Of a stretch of DNA of 18,152 nucleotides, positions 1-7,838 are shown one piece after another (the stretch's first letter is position 1; the number at the start of each line of letters is the position of its first letter). The notes below the pieces were generated by a model, which was not told the DNA's origin, searched no databases, and saw nothing but the letters and a program-made list of their open reading frames with translations. Position numbers and translations under genes: made by a program. Location: NCBI GenBank assembly GCA_037129555.1, contig JBAXUS010000125.1, positions 1 to 18,152 on the forward strand, written 5' to 3'. Source of the stretch: JANXLS01 sp037129555 (GTDB taxonomy: Bacteria; Planctomycetota; SZUA-567; H5-PLA8).

Positions 1-134
1 AACCGGAAACTGGCGACGGGGCGACAACGTGGTTTGATGGTGGGTGATTGGCGTTTCGGAGCCTGCTGGCGCCATTCATCCCGCTTGGCTTTGACGTCTG
101 GGCGCTCTTGTTCAGCCGCGTGCAGCGACTTTTT
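1..134 (-). pseudogene. IS630-family transposase fragment (degenerate, runs off left edge)
   Basis: Read on the minus strand from 134 towards 1, the frame gives KKSLHAAEQERPDV, soon followed by KRDEWRQ. This resembles the segment that starts the catalytic (DDE_3-type) half of IS630 transposases, where a KKTLHAAEQ-DRPDV-like stretch precedes the first catalytic Asp. Directly upstream in frame is a TAA stop (135-137) within the run TTTTAAAAAAAG; a single T-to-A change would read through as Lys, and the A7G run could also be a frameshift site. All frames just upstream meet stops within tens of bases, and I see no helix-turn-helix half, so I call it a remnant. After WRQ the resemblance fades, and the expected DET-like motif is not visible before the window ends. 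Confidence 0.55.
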
Positions 135-161
135 TTAAAACGGCAATCTATCGGCATAGTT

Positions 162-320
162 TCATTCGAATGTTAATTGCTCTAGTGGCGGGTCAATGCT
201 AATTTGATACGTCTGCTTGCGTCTTTTTGCATGGCTCTTCGTTGCATACTCAGTTAGAGATTCACGAATATCTTCCTGAGCATGCGCCTCGATCCAGACA
301 AAAATACGCGGCGCATCCAT
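162..320 (-). CDS. possible small protein of 52 residues, unrecognised
   Basis: An ATG at 320-318 opens a 52-codon minus-strand frame ending in TGA at 164-162. The product begins MDAPRIFVWIEAHAQED and ends PPLEQLTFE. It is mixed in charge, with a basic KSHAKRRKQ patch, and looks more protein-like than a random frame. There is no clear Shine-Dalgarno sequence. Another short open frame, without an ATG near its start, ends in TGA at 324-322, directly before this ATG. It could be a genuine small gene, or the tail of a decayed gene linked to the transposase remnant just downstream. I do not recognise the family, and a chance ORF remains possible. Confidence 0.25.
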   Translation of the reverse strand: MDAPRIFVWIEAHAQEDIRESLTEYATKSHAKRRKQTYQISIDPPLEQLTFE

Positions 321-335
321 GTCAAATTAGCATTG
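194..335. repeat. 14-bp perfect inverted repeat with a nested shorter one
   Basis: CAATGCTAATTTGA at 194-207 is the exact reverse complement of 322-335. Inside lies a second imperfect pair, CATACTCAG (about 245-253) against CTGAGCATG (about 277-285). The outer arms bracket the possible small minus-strand ORF, one arm over its 3' codons and the other just before its ATG. They could be ends of a small element or pair in a transcript. No target-site duplication was identified. Confidence 0.45.
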
Positions 336-698
336 CCGAACCACGAACCGTCGATAAAAAAACGAAATCACAGTCGTCGAAGTTGTCGCCCAGTTTTGGG
401 CCTTCGCCAAGGACTAACACAAAACGCCAGAAGACAAGCCGTCGGCGTCGTTGATCAATTTCAATTCAACGATCAACGAACTAAACGCGCTGTAAGCCAG
501 TCGCGCATTCGATTTGAAAAGCTACCTGACATTCACGAAGCGGTGCTGAAAATCAGCTGCGGACTCATCTGCCTGTGTTTCATTTCACGGTTTTGTTCGA
601 ATCTCTCAATCCATATGCAGAGTTGGTGTATATGTTATAACAACCCAATATTCTGTCTTACTTTTTCGGATCAGCACATGAAAGGATTACATATCCAC
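321..698. other. non-coding stretch upstream of the sulfatase
   Basis: The sulfatase frame stays open leftwards to about 282, but the translation before position 699 is rich in Arg, Gln, Cys and Ser, has no conserved look, and lies before a clear signal peptide, so I do not treat it as coding. The stretch holds a perfect 9-bp hairpin (448-456 with 471-479, 14-nt loop), not followed by a T run in either direction. An AT-rich zone at 623-665 may hold the sulfatase promoter, but I find no properly spaced -35/-10 pair. No RNA gene is recognised. Confidence 0.4.
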
Positions 699-2210
699 AT
701 GAAGTACTTACTGCCCATTATCATGCTGCTGGCAACACTGGCTGTACCTCACAGAGCGTATGCAGCGCAGCCGAACATCATTCTCGTCATGCCCGACGAC
801 GTGGGCTATGGCGACTATGCCTGTCTTGGCAATCCGATCATGCATACGCCATCGGTGGACGCGTTCAAAAAAGAGAGCCTGCTGTTCACGCAATTTCACG
901 TCAGCCCAACGTGCTCGCCGACTCGAGCAGCGCTGTTTAGCGGGCGGCATGAATTCAAGAACGGCGTCACGCATACGATTCTCGAACGTGAGCGCATGAC
1001 GTTGAAGACGTATACGCTGACGCAGATGTTGAAGAGCGTGGGCTATACGACTGGTATTTTCGGCAAGTGGCACTTGGGCGATGAGGAAGCGTATCGCCCA
1101 GAGAGCCGTGGCTTTGACGAAGTCTATATCCACGGCGGCGGCGGCATCGGCCAGACTTATCCTGGCACGTGCGGCGATGCGCCCGGAAACAGCAACATCA
1201 ATCCAGCACTTTGGCACAACGGAAAGTGGGAGAAGACCGAAGGCTATTGCACCGACTTGTTTTTCACGCAGGCCACGAAATGGATCAATGCCAAGCGCGA
1301 AACGAAGCAGCCGTTCTTCGCCTACATCCCGCTGAACGCCGCGCACGGTCCGCATGTCCTGCCCAAGGACTATTACCAGCAGTATCTCGGCAAGCCCGGC
1401 GTCGATGATGACACCGCGAAGTTCTTCGGGATGTTGGAGAACGTCGACACGAACTTCGGCAAACTGCTCGCGCAGGTGAAGACATGGGGTATCGAGGAGA
1501 ACACGCTGGTCATCTACATTGGCACCGACAACGGCGGTCACGCTCCCGCCTGCAAAATTTTTAACGCTGGCATGCGCGGCAGTAAGAATTCTTCCTATCA
1601 AGGCGGCACACGTTCCCCGTGTTTCTTTCGCTGGCCCGCTGGCGGCATTCCCGCAGGCGCGGAATGCGATGCGTTGAGCGCCCACGTCGACATCTTCCCG
1701 ACACTCGCTGACATCACAGGTGCGACGCTCTCGGACGATGTAAAGAAACAAGTCGAAGGCCGCAGCTTGCTGTCGTTGCTCAAGAATCCGAAAGCCGAAT
1801 GGCCCGACCGCTTGCTGGTCCATCATGCCGCTCGCTGGGACACGGGAAAAGTTGCGGAGTCCAAATATGCCAGATGCGCGATTCAGAATGCACAGTTCAC
1901 GCTCGTGAATAATGCGGAACTGTACGACATCAAGGCCGATCCCGGCGAAAAGAAGAATGTCATCACCGAGCATCCCGACGTGGTCGCGACACTCCGAGCA
2001 GCTTACGAAAAATGGTGGGATGAAGTTCAGCCGTTGCTCGTCAACGAGAATGTCGTCGCTCCAAAAATGAATCCGCTGAAGGAACTCTACTGGAAGCAAT
2101 TCGGCGGCGGCCCCGATGCGGCGATGCTCCGACACATGGATCCGACCAAGCCCGACCAGGATGAAGCGCCTGCGGAGCCGAAGAAGAAAAAGAAGAAAGC
2201 GGCTAATTGA
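699..2210 (+). CDS. secreted type I sulfatase (arylsulfatase family)
   Basis: This 503-residue formylglycine-dependent sulfatase should hydrolyse sulfate esters outside the cytoplasm; the substrate cannot be read from sequence. Residues 1-23 form a signal peptide ending AYA-A. Asp33-Asp34 (NIILVMPDD) are metal ligands. Cys72 lies in C-S-P-T-R, the formylglycine motif, with the nearby GR of LFSGR. GKWHLG (122-127) and TDNGGH (276-281) are family signatures, and the C-terminal YDIKADPGEKKNV is the usual sulfatase ending. The tail finishes with a run of lysines (PKKKKKKAAN), which is unusual. ATG 699 is chosen because the signal peptide follows it and GAAAGGA lies upstream at 680-686, although the spacing is long (12 nt); an in-frame ATG at 678 would add MKGLHIH. 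The enzyme needs a formylglycine-generating enzyme encoded elsewhere. It is probably cotranscribed with the hydrolase downstream. Confidence 0.93.
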   Translation: MKYLLPIIMLLATLAVPHRAYAAQPNIILVMPDDVGYGDYACLGNPIMHTPSVDAFKKESLLFTQFHVSPTCSPTRAALFSGRHEFKNGVTHTILERERMTLKTYTLTQMLKSVGYTTGIFGKWHLGDEEAYRPESRGFDEVYIHGGGGIGQTYPGTCGDAPGNSNINPALWHNGKWEKTEGYCTDLFFTQATKWINAKRETKQPFFAYIPLNAAHGPHVLPKDYYQQYLGKPGVDDDTAKFFGMLENVDTNFGKLLAQVKTWGIEENTLVIYIGTDNGGHAPACKIFNAGMRGSKNSSYQGGTRSPCFFRWPAGGIPAGAECDALSAHVDIFPTLADITGATLSDDVKKQVEGRSLLSLLKNPKAEWPDRLLVHHAARWDTGKVAESKYARCAIQNAQFTLVNNAELYDIKADPGEKKNVITEHPDVVATLRAAYEKWWDEVQPLLVNENVVAPKMNPLKELYWKQFGGGPDAAMLRHMDPTKPDQDEAPAEPKKKKKKAAN

Positions 2211-2274
2211 TTCGGCTGTTAGGCATCGCATTCGCAGTAACACTGTGTAGCGTGTTTAATTGAAAGGTCTACAC

Positions 2275-3273
2275 ATGTCATCATCGTTCGCTGCGCGTTT
2301 TTCCATCACGTTGGGTTTGCTCATGTTGAATTTCGCGGCGCTTGTGTTCGCTGCTGACGGTTATGATCCGCTTAAAATTGATACGGCATTTGTGCCTGCG
2401 ACGGTGGACTTTACGTTCGAGGATACAGAGCGCAAGCGGGAACTTCCGGTGCGCGTGTACCTGCCTGCGGGCAAACAAAGCGCGCCGGTGATTCTCTTCA
2501 GTCATGGGTTGGGCGGGTCGCGAGAGGGCAGCGTTTTTCTCGGCACACATTGGGCGTCTCGCGGGTACGTCGCTGTGTTCTTGCAACACCCCGGCAGTGA
2601 TACGTCCGTTTGGAAAGACAAGCCGTTCGCGGTTCGCATGACGGCGATGCGTGAAGCGGCGAGTGCTCCGAATTTTCTGCTACGCGTCAAGGATGTCCCC
2701 GCCGTGCTAAACCAGCTTGAACTCTGGAACAAAACTGAAGGACACGCGCTCGCCGGGCGGCTGGACATTGCGCGAGTCGGCATGTCGGGGCATTCATTCG
2801 GAGCGGTGACAACTCAGGCCGTCAGCGGTCAGAAATATCCAATCGGTACGGTGACATATACAGACGCGCGCATTAAAGCGGCTCTCGTGCTCAGCCCCAG
2901 CGCACCGCGCACGGGCGACGTCAAACAGGCGTTCGGTGACATCAAGTTGCCATGGATGATTATGACCGGAACGAACGATACGTCGCCGATCGGCAATGCG
3001 ACAGCGGAATCGCGCCTGCTTGTGTATGACGCCTTGCCGACCGGAGGAAAATACGAACTGGTGCTGAACAAGGCGGAACATTCTGTCTTTACGGAGCGCA
3101 TGCTCCCTGGCGAAAAAGAGCCACGCAATCCCAACCATCAGCGTTCGATTTTAGCGCTGAGCACCGCGTTCTGGGACGCTTATTTACGGAATGACTCCGC
3201 AGCGAAAGTATGGCTGGACGGCGATAGTCCGCGCGGAGTGCTGGAGAAGGATGATCGCTGGGAGCGCAAGTAG
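2275..3273 (+). CDS. secreted alpha/beta hydrolase (PAF-acetylhydrolase/dienelactone hydrolase-like)
   Basis: A 332-residue serine hydrolase with an N-terminal signal peptide (cleavage near residues 26-27, VFA-AD). FSHGLGGSREG carries the oxyanion-hole HG. GHSFG is the nucleophile elbow with Ser174. Asp235 (GTNDTS) and His269 (KAEHSVF) are well placed to complete the triad. The order and spacing resemble the family predicted as dienelactone hydrolase or platelet-activating-factor acetylhydrolase, often found beside sulfatases and glycosidases. ATG 2275 follows GAAAGG by 7 nt; the ATG at 2260 would put that Shine-Dalgarno inside the gene. It starts 64 nt after the sulfatase stop, with no terminator seen between them, so the two are probably one transcript that desulfates and de-esterifies a polymer or lipid. 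The exact ester substrate is unknown. Confidence 0.82.
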   Translation: MSSSFAARFSITLGLLMLNFAALVFAADGYDPLKIDTAFVPATVDFTFEDTERKRELPVRVYLPAGKQSAPVILFSHGLGGSREGSVFLGTHWASRGYVAVFLQHPGSDTSVWKDKPFAVRMTAMREAASAPNFLLRVKDVPAVLNQLELWNKTEGHALAGRLDIARVGMSGHSFGAVTTQAVSGQKYPIGTVTYTDARIKAALVLSPSAPRTGDVKQAFGDIKLPWMIMTGTNDTSPIGNATAESRLLVYDALPTGGKYELVLNKAEHSVFTERMLPGEKEPRNPNHQRSILALSTAFWDAYLRNDSAAKVWLDGDSPRGVLEKDDRWERK

Positions 3274-3278
3274 AGACA

Positions 3279-4190
3279 TCATTCGTTTCGTGTAATCCAA
3301 AAACGGGTAAGCACGAGGCCGATATCGTTGGCTCCCAGCGCGTAGCCCGTGCACATTATTTTCGTATTCTCATTCCAGAGTTTGGCGTTTGAAAATGATT
3401 CCACTGAGATGTCTAGAGTCTGCCATTTACCTGCTTCGCTTTTAACAATTGAATCGCCACTCACAAATTGCCGGAGGTCGGGCACGAGCAGGCCGAGCTG
3501 GAGTTTGACCGGTCCGCTTTTTTCGCTTTTAAAGGTAAAATGAACCACATCGCCGCGTTTTAATTCGGCCAGCGGGGTCACGTCATATTTCGGCGAATGA
3601 ATGCCGTAGCGATAGTTGACGGGTTGCGCGGGTTGTCGCACCGCGCCTTTGACGCCTTCCGGCAAATCGCGTGTTTCGTGAATGCCGACCGTCCAATTGG
3701 GTGGGAGTCCGTTGTTGAAGTCTTGCGAGAAGAGAACTTTGGAGGCTTTGGGCGCGGGCGATGGAATGTCGTTGGGCTGATGTGCGATGTGTGGTGGCAT
3801 TTCGACGCCTGTCTGCGCGGGCTTCCAGAACGCGAAAATCACAATCGAAATCAACGCGGCGGCCGCGATGCCTGCGTTGACCCAGTGCATGTAATTCGTG
3901 CCGGTTCGTGTCTGCGATGTGATCGGAGTGCTCGCCGATTTGCGTTCACCGATCCGCGCCATCACGGCTCGTTTCATGCGATCGCTTTGGGCGTCTTGAA
4001 TCTGTCGAACGACTGCCGCCGTCACATCCACGCATTGGTCCGCTCGGAGTTCCGCTTCGATGTCGAAGATCGCCAGCGCGCGTTCAGTTGCTGCTGGGTC
4101 GCTCGTGAGCAGTGCGTTGAATTCGGTCTGTTCGTCGCGCGTGAGACTGCCGTCCAACGCGTTGAATGTGAGTTCATCGATGCGGTTCAT
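3279..4190 (-). CDS. membrane-bound anti-sigma-like protein with an extracytoplasmic binding-type domain
   Basis: The 303 residues begin with a cytoplasmic helical part (about 1-100; MNRIDELTFNALDGSLTRDE) of the type found in anti-sigma and FecR-like proteins of planctomycetes and relatives. One transmembrane segment follows at about 104-122. A Pro/Ser linker leads to a C-terminal domain (about 150-303) that starts LFSQDFNNGLPPNW and resembles a jelly-roll or LamG/carbohydrate-binding-module fold. There is no HxxxCxxC zinc motif, so it is not a ZAS-type anti-sigma factor. Its ATG overlaps the stop of the sigma gene by 4 bases (ATGA at 4190-4187), so translation is coupled. I infer that it holds the sigma factor at the membrane and that the outer domain senses a ligand, perhaps a polysaccharide; the ligand is not shown. 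It ends 5 nt from the convergent hydrolase gene. Confidence 0.7.
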   Translation of the reverse strand: MNRIDELTFNALDGSLTRDEQTEFNALLTSDPAATERALAIFDIEAELRADQCVDVTAAVVRQIQDAQSDRMKRAVMARIGERKSASTPITSQTRTGTNYMHWVNAGIAAAALISIVIFAFWKPAQTGVEMPPHIAHQPNDIPSPAPKASKVLFSQDFNNGLPPNWTVGIHETRDLPEGVKGAVRQPAQPVNYRYGIHSPKYDVTPLAELKRGDVVHFTFKSEKSGPVKLQLGLLVPDLRQFVSGDSIVKSEAGKWQTLDISVESFSNAKLWNENTKIMCTGYALGANDIGLVLTRFWITRNE

Positions 4191-4732
4191 GTGTTGGACG
4201 CCTTTCGTTCCATGCAGTCGCGCAACGTGAGGCGGATGCGGTTGAGCAGTTGGCGCGTGGCTTCGAGCGAGCGATTTAATTCGCGCGCGATTTCGTCGAA
4301 GGGGCGTCCTTTTTCGTAGCGCAATTCAACGACTCGCGCGGCCTGCGGAGCGAGCAATTTGCGGCACTTGCGCAGGGCGTCCATGCGCGGATCGGGTGCA
4401 GGATCGCTGTCCATCCGTGCGGCTAAAAGATCGTGATAGGCTCGAAGATGTTCGTCCGAGCGCGAACGTTTTCGCAATTCCTCGCGCACCGCGTTCCGGG
4501 CAATGGCTTTGATCCACACGCCGAAATCCGCGCCGGGCGTAAATTGGTCGAGGTTGAAATACGCGTTGACGAACGCTTGCTGAACGAGATTTTCGGTCGC
4601 CGTGAAATCACGCAACATGGCCGCCGCGACGCGCCACACGTCCTGCTGATATGCGCTGACGACCGTGGCATATGCTTCGGTGTTGCCCGCGCGGATGTCG
4701 GCCAAAATCGTATCGATGTCAATCGCGTTCAT
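4187..4732 (-). CDS. ECF-type RNA polymerase sigma factor
   Basis: An 181-residue sigma-70-family factor of extracytoplasmic-function size. The region 2 stretch contains YQQDVWRVAAAMLRDF, then ENLVQQAFVNAYFNLDQF and FGVWIKAIARNAVREELRK. After a short linker, region 4 is recognisable from ELRYEKGRPFDEIARELN to RLTLRDCMERK, the helix-turn-helix that contacts the -35 element. ATG 4732 is chosen because GGAGG lies 5 nt upstream (4742-4738); an ATG at 4744 would swallow that site. It is cotranscribed with the anti-sigma-like gene and divergent from the ThuA gene, an arrangement typical of self-regulated signalling units. No target promoter motif could be defined from this window. Confidence 0.9.
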   Translation of the reverse strand: MNAIDIDTILADIRAGNTEAYATVVSAYQQDVWRVAAAMLRDFTATENLVQQAFVNAYFNLDQFTPGADFGVWIKAIARNAVREELRKRSRSDEHLRAYHDLLAARMDSDPAPDPRMDALRKCRKLLAPQAARVVELRYEKGRPFDEIARELNRSLEATRQLLNRIRLTLRDCMERKASNT

Positions 4733-4786
4733 ACCTACCTCCACATTCCACTATGCGCGTGCCCACGGAATTAAACGCTGAATAGT

Positions 4787-4814
4787 TTGAAACGTTGAAA
4801 ATGTGGCGTATACG
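4787..4814 (+). promoter_or_regulatory. candidate sigma-70-type promoter for the ThuA gene
   Basis: TTGAAA (4787-4792) and TATACG (4809-4814) are separated by 16 nt. Transcription would begin near 4820, which argues against the ATG at 4820 and for the downstream start with its AGGA site. A promoter read by the neighbouring ECF factor could overlap here but was not recognised. Confidence 0.35.
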
Positions 4815-4855
4815 GTAAGATGAAAGCTTACTCGTTGAGCCCATTTAGGAAACAT

Positions 4856-5776
4856 ATGATGATGTCGCATCGCCTTTTTGTTGGGATTCTGGCCGCAATG
4901 CTTTGCCTCGCCGGAGCTGCTTTTAACGTGAGCGCGGAAGACCGTATTCGCGTGTTGATCTGGGACGAACAGCAGCCCACGCAAAAGAGCGTGTACCCGA
5001 ATTTTCTCGGCAACCAAATCGGCGAGCATTTGAAAACAGTGCCGGGCATGTCGGTCACCTCGGTGAAGATGGATGACCCCGAGCAGGGATTGACGAAAGA
5101 GGCGCTCGACAATACCGACGTGTTGATTTGGTGGGGCCATGTTCGCAACGCGCAGGTGTCGGTTGAACGCGCGAAGGGTATTGTTGAGCGGATCAAGGCG
5201 GGGAATTTGCAGCTGATCGCATTGCATTCCGCGCATTGGGCCGAACCGTTTGTCCAGGCGATGCGTGCCCGGGCGATTGAAGACGCGTTGAAGAAATTGA
5301 GCGACGATGAACGCAAAACAGTCACGGTCAAAACTGATGACCCGAAGCGCAGTGTCCCCAAACGCGATGCTCCGTTGACGCCGTCATCCGAATTAAAAAC
5401 GGCGGCGGATGGTTCGAAAGTGCTGGAGATCAAACTGCCGCTTTGCGTCTTCCCGGCTTATCGAGCGGACGGAAAACCCAGCCACGTGACGACCGTGAAA
5501 CCGGATCATCCGATTGCCCTGGGTGTCCCCGCGACATTCGATATTCCGAAGACAGAAATGTACGACGAACCGTTCCACGTGCCCACGCCGGACGAGGTGA
5601 TCTTTGAAGAGAAGTGGGACAAAGGCGAGCACTTCCGCGCCGGGATGGTGTGGAATGTGGGCAAGGGAAAAGTCTTTTACTTCCGCCCCGGCCATGAAAC
5701 ATTCGGCGTCTTCAAAGAAGAGAACCCGCTCAAAATCGTAGCCAACGCCGTGCGCTGGTTGGGTGCGAAAAAATAG
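4856..5776 (+). CDS. secreted ThuA-domain protein (trehalose utilisation-like)
   Basis: The 306-residue product starts MMMSHRLFVGILAAM and has a signal peptide ending near FNVSA-ED. The remainder is one ThuA domain, a class I glutamine amidotransferase-like fold: the first strand is IRVLIWDEQQ, then ALDNTDVLIWWGH, LIALHSAHWAEPF, and a C-terminal GKVFYFRPGHETF followed by ANAVRWLG. ThuA-like proteins are linked to sugar metabolism, but the biochemical reaction is poorly defined. TAGGAAA at 4846-4852 precedes three consecutive ATGs (4856, 4859, 4862), any of which could be the start; the ATG at 4820 lacks a good Shine-Dalgarno site. Placement opposite an ECF sigma/anti-sigma pair and beside a sulfatase and hydrolase fits a carbohydrate-response cluster. 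Its stop lies 2 nt from the convergent TspO gene. Confidence 0.82.
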   Translation: MMMSHRLFVGILAAMLCLAGAAFNVSAEDRIRVLIWDEQQPTQKSVYPNFLGNQIGEHLKTVPGMSVTSVKMDDPEQGLTKEALDNTDVLIWWGHVRNAQVSVERAKGIVERIKAGNLQLIALHSAHWAEPFVQAMRARAIEDALKKLSDDERKTVTVKTDDPKRSVPKRDAPLTPSSELKTAADGSKVLEIKLPLCVFPAYRADGKPSHVTTVKPDHPIALGVPATFDIPKTEMYDEPFHVPTPDEVIFEEKWDKGEHFRAGMVWNVGKGKVFYFRPGHETFGVFKEENPLKIVANAVRWLGAKK

Positions 5777-5778
5777 CG

Positions 5779-6255
5779 CTACGGATTCAAGCGCCAGAGT
5801 GTGAAGTTCAAAAACGTGGCGAAGCTGACCCACGCCAAATAGGGAATCAACAGCATCCCGGCGCGTGCTTTGACGCGCCAGAACGCGAGCAGCGTCAACA
5901 CAATCGCGACCCACATTGCGAGAATATCCAGCAACGCCAAATCCGGTCGGTGCATCCCAAAAAAGAGCGGCGTCCAGAGTGCGTTCAACGCGAGTTGGAC
6001 ACAGAATAAACTCAACGGCTTCATCTGCTTTTTCCAGCCGCCGTCACACCACACCATCCACGCGGCGACGGCCATCATGCAATACAGCACGGTCCACACC
6101 GGCCCAAACACCCACGCCGGCGGATTCCACTCCGGCTTGCGAATCCCGGCATACCACGCTCCGATTGACGTAAACGCGCCGGTCGCGGCGGCGGCGAAAC
6201 AAAGGAGCAACCAGGCGCATAAGGCGAGGGGTTTGCGGTAAGGGGATGTTTCCAT
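5779..6255 (-). CDS. tspO: TspO/MBR family membrane protein
   Basis: A 158-residue protein with five predicted membrane helices, the usual size for bacterial TspO (tryptophan-rich sensory protein). Diagnostic motifs are WYAGIRKPEWNPPAWVFGPV followed by WTVLYCMM, then NALWTPLFFG, and the final helix PYLAWVSFATFLNF with WRLNP. The family binds tetrapyrroles and affects porphyrin, oxidative-stress or steroid-like ligand handling; the role here is unknown. ATG 6255 gives a family-typical N-terminus (METSPYRKPLAL). An in-frame ATG at 6297 would add 14 residues, and neither start has a strong Shine-Dalgarno site. It stands alone on the minus strand between the convergent ThuA gene and the divergent coiled-coil gene. 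Confidence 0.9.
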   Translation of the reverse strand: METSPYRKPLALCAWLLLCFAAAATGAFTSIGAWYAGIRKPEWNPPAWVFGPVWTVLYCMMAVAAWMVWCDGGWKKQMKPLSLFCVQLALNALWTPLFFGMHRPDLALLDILAMWVAIVLTLLAFWRVKARAGMLLIPYLAWVSFATFLNFTLWRLNP

Positions 6256-6444
6256 TGGATTGGTGTTCCGGGTTTTGAGTGCAGGCTGCTGCTGCATATA
6301 AGGGAGGGATTCTCAAGATTGCAACTCGATCAGTGTGACATAAGCGCACGACAAAGACAAGACTGAAATCGAATGCGTTTGGCGAACATCATCGGTTCCA
6401 CGCCAGGATCCGCTCATTTCTTCTATCAATCTTTTTCACGTACC

Positions 6445-6473
6445 TTGACATTTTTCCGAAAAGGTTCTAAAGT
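6445..6473 (+). promoter_or_regulatory. sigma-70-type promoter for the coiled-coil/BRCT gene pair
   Basis: A perfect TTGACA (-35, 6445-6450) lies 17 nt before TAAAGT (-10, 6468-6473, 4 of 6 consensus bases). The leader is roughly 65-70 nt and contains a short GGCTGA/TCAGCC palindrome. GGAAAGG (6534-6540) ends 6 nt before the ATG at 6547. The rest of the gap between 6256 and 6546 shows nothing else recognisable. Confidence 0.6.
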
Positions 6474-6546
6474 CGTGCCTAAATAATAACACAGACGTAT
6501 TCCGTGGGCTGATTCAGCCTGCGTTTGCGCGGGGGAAAGGCGTTAG

Positions 6547-7836
6547 ATGAAAAGCGAACTGGGCGTCATTTTGATGGTGATCGTATTCGCCATTCTGTCG
6601 TTGGTCTTCGGTGTCTCCGCATATTTCAACATGCAGGAAATCGAAGGCAACGAAGTTGAAGGCAAGGCCTTCGCCACGTTGATCGAAAAAGAAAAACAGA
6701 CGACCCGTGATTTGAGCGAGAAGATCGCCGAGTACGAAGAAAAGAAGCAGATCTACACCGAAAAAATCGCGAAGTCGCAGGCCCAGGCGGACTACTACCG
6801 CCAGTTGTCGACATCCCTCAGGAAGGCACACGAAAAGCGTTTGGAACTGCAGAAATCCGGCAAAGATTTCGAACAGCAGGTCAAAGCGGTGTCGCAAACG
6901 GTCTCGACCGTGAAACAGAAGACCCTCGCCCAGATCGAAGCTGAAATCACGCAGTTGCGCAATGATATGGAAAAGAAAGTTGCTGAAGACGGCAAGAAAA
7001 AAGACGCGGTCGTTGAAGAAGTCCGCCTCGAAAAAGAAAAGTTCCAGAAGGCTGGCAAGCTCCACGTTGACAAGATGAACTACGCCAAATCACAGGCCGG
7101 AAACACCGTTCAGGAATTGCGCGATTTGACCACGCGCGAAGTTGTTCACGCCAAATTACGCGACCGAGCCGTTGGCAAAGTGGTGCTCTCAGACGTTGAA
7201 CGAAATCTAGTCTCCATCGACCTCGGAACCGGCGATGGCGTCAAAAACGGTTTCCGCTTCGAAGTCTTCGCCATGGCTCCCGGCAACAAGCACGTGACCA
7301 AAGCCTACATCGAAGTCACGAACGCAGGCGAAAAACAATCCCACTGCTTGGTCATCCGCCGCCCGATCGCGTTACCCGAAGATCCGTTGTCGTCCTATAT
7401 CGGATCTGAACCGGAAGAAAAATTCAGCCCACTCATCAAGTCCGGAAAGAAAGATGCGTCTGCTGAAGTCATGACCTCCTCCCGCATTGTTATGACCGGA
7501 CAGAATCTGAACAATCCGATTGCCGAAGGCGACTTGATCCAGAACCCGTTCTTTGAAGCAGGCGGCCAACGCACCTTCTATATCGCTGGAAGCAAGGAAT
7601 TGGTTGGCGGTCGCCAGAAGAGCGCCATTCGCTACAACCGATCCGAAATCAAAGACATGGCGGAACGTTACGGCGCAAAAGTATTGCCCGCCGTGGACAC
7701 CAGCATCAACTACGTCATCGCCCAAAAGATTTTCTCCCGCAATCCACCCGACGACACCGAATTCGAAAAAGCAGTCGATCTCGGTATCCCGGTTATTTAC
7801 GAATGGGAATTGTTCCGGTTCTTGAGCAACGAATAA
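6547..7836 (+). CDS. membrane-anchored coiled-coil protein with one C-terminal BRCT-like domain
   Basis: A 429-residue protein of no named family I recognise. Residues 7-28 form one uncleaved membrane segment (ILMVIVFAILSLVFGVSAYF). Residues about 30-200 are a highly charged Lys/Glu/Gln-rich coiled coil. Residues about 205-275 form a small domain (VGKVVLSDVERNLVSIDLG, then GDGVKNGFRFEVF), reminiscent of the SH3-like beta domain near the C-terminus of FlgT-like proteins. Residues about 343-429 resemble a BRCT domain: TFYIAGSKEL, a helix with RYGAKVLPAVDT, then INYVIAQK, and finally EKAVDLGIPVIYEWELFRFL, as in LigA-type BRCT domains. A good Shine-Dalgarno and a strong promoter precede it. The next gene encodes a paralogue 72 nt downstream, so they probably act together. 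By the usual rule for short N-tails the C-terminus may lie outside the cytoplasm, which is odd for BRCT, but the flanking charges do not settle topology. Confidence 0.75.
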   Translation: MKSELGVILMVIVFAILSLVFGVSAYFNMQEIEGNEVEGKAFATLIEKEKQTTRDLSEKIAEYEEKKQIYTEKIAKSQAQADYYRQLSTSLRKAHEKRLELQKSGKDFEQQVKAVSQTVSTVKQKTLAQIEAEITQLRNDMEKKVAEDGKKKDAVVEEVRLEKEKFQKAGKLHVDKMNYAKSQAGNTVQELRDLTTREVVHAKLRDRAVGKVVLSDVERNLVSIDLGTGDGVKNGFRFEVFAMAPGNKHVTKAYIEVTNAGEKQSHCLVIRRPIALPEDPLSSYIGSEPEEKFSPLIKSGKKDASAEVMTSSRIVMTGQNLNNPIAEGDLIQNPFFEAGGQRTFYIAGSKELVGGRQKSAIRYNRSEIKDMAERYGAKVLPAVDTSINYVIAQKIFSRNPPDDTEFEKAVDLGIPVIYEWELFRFLSNE

Positions 7837-7838
7837 AA

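Noticed and set aside
448..479. 9-bp perfect hairpin as a terminator for an upstream gene
   Set aside because: No T run on either strand and no intact gene ending nearby.
282..698. Open frame extending the sulfatase upstream by about 139 codons
   Set aside because: Its translation is low in conserved features, lies before a clear signal peptide and has no good ribosome site; the sulfatase start fits 699.
708..2243. 511-codon minus-strand frame opposite the sulfatase
   Set aside because: The plus strand carries unmistakable sulfatase motifs; the antisense translation is rich in Arg, Val and Phe with no family pattern.
3597..4319. 240-codon plus-strand frame
   Set aside because: It lies antisense to the anti-sigma-like gene and the end of the sigma gene, whose overlap and motifs are convincing.
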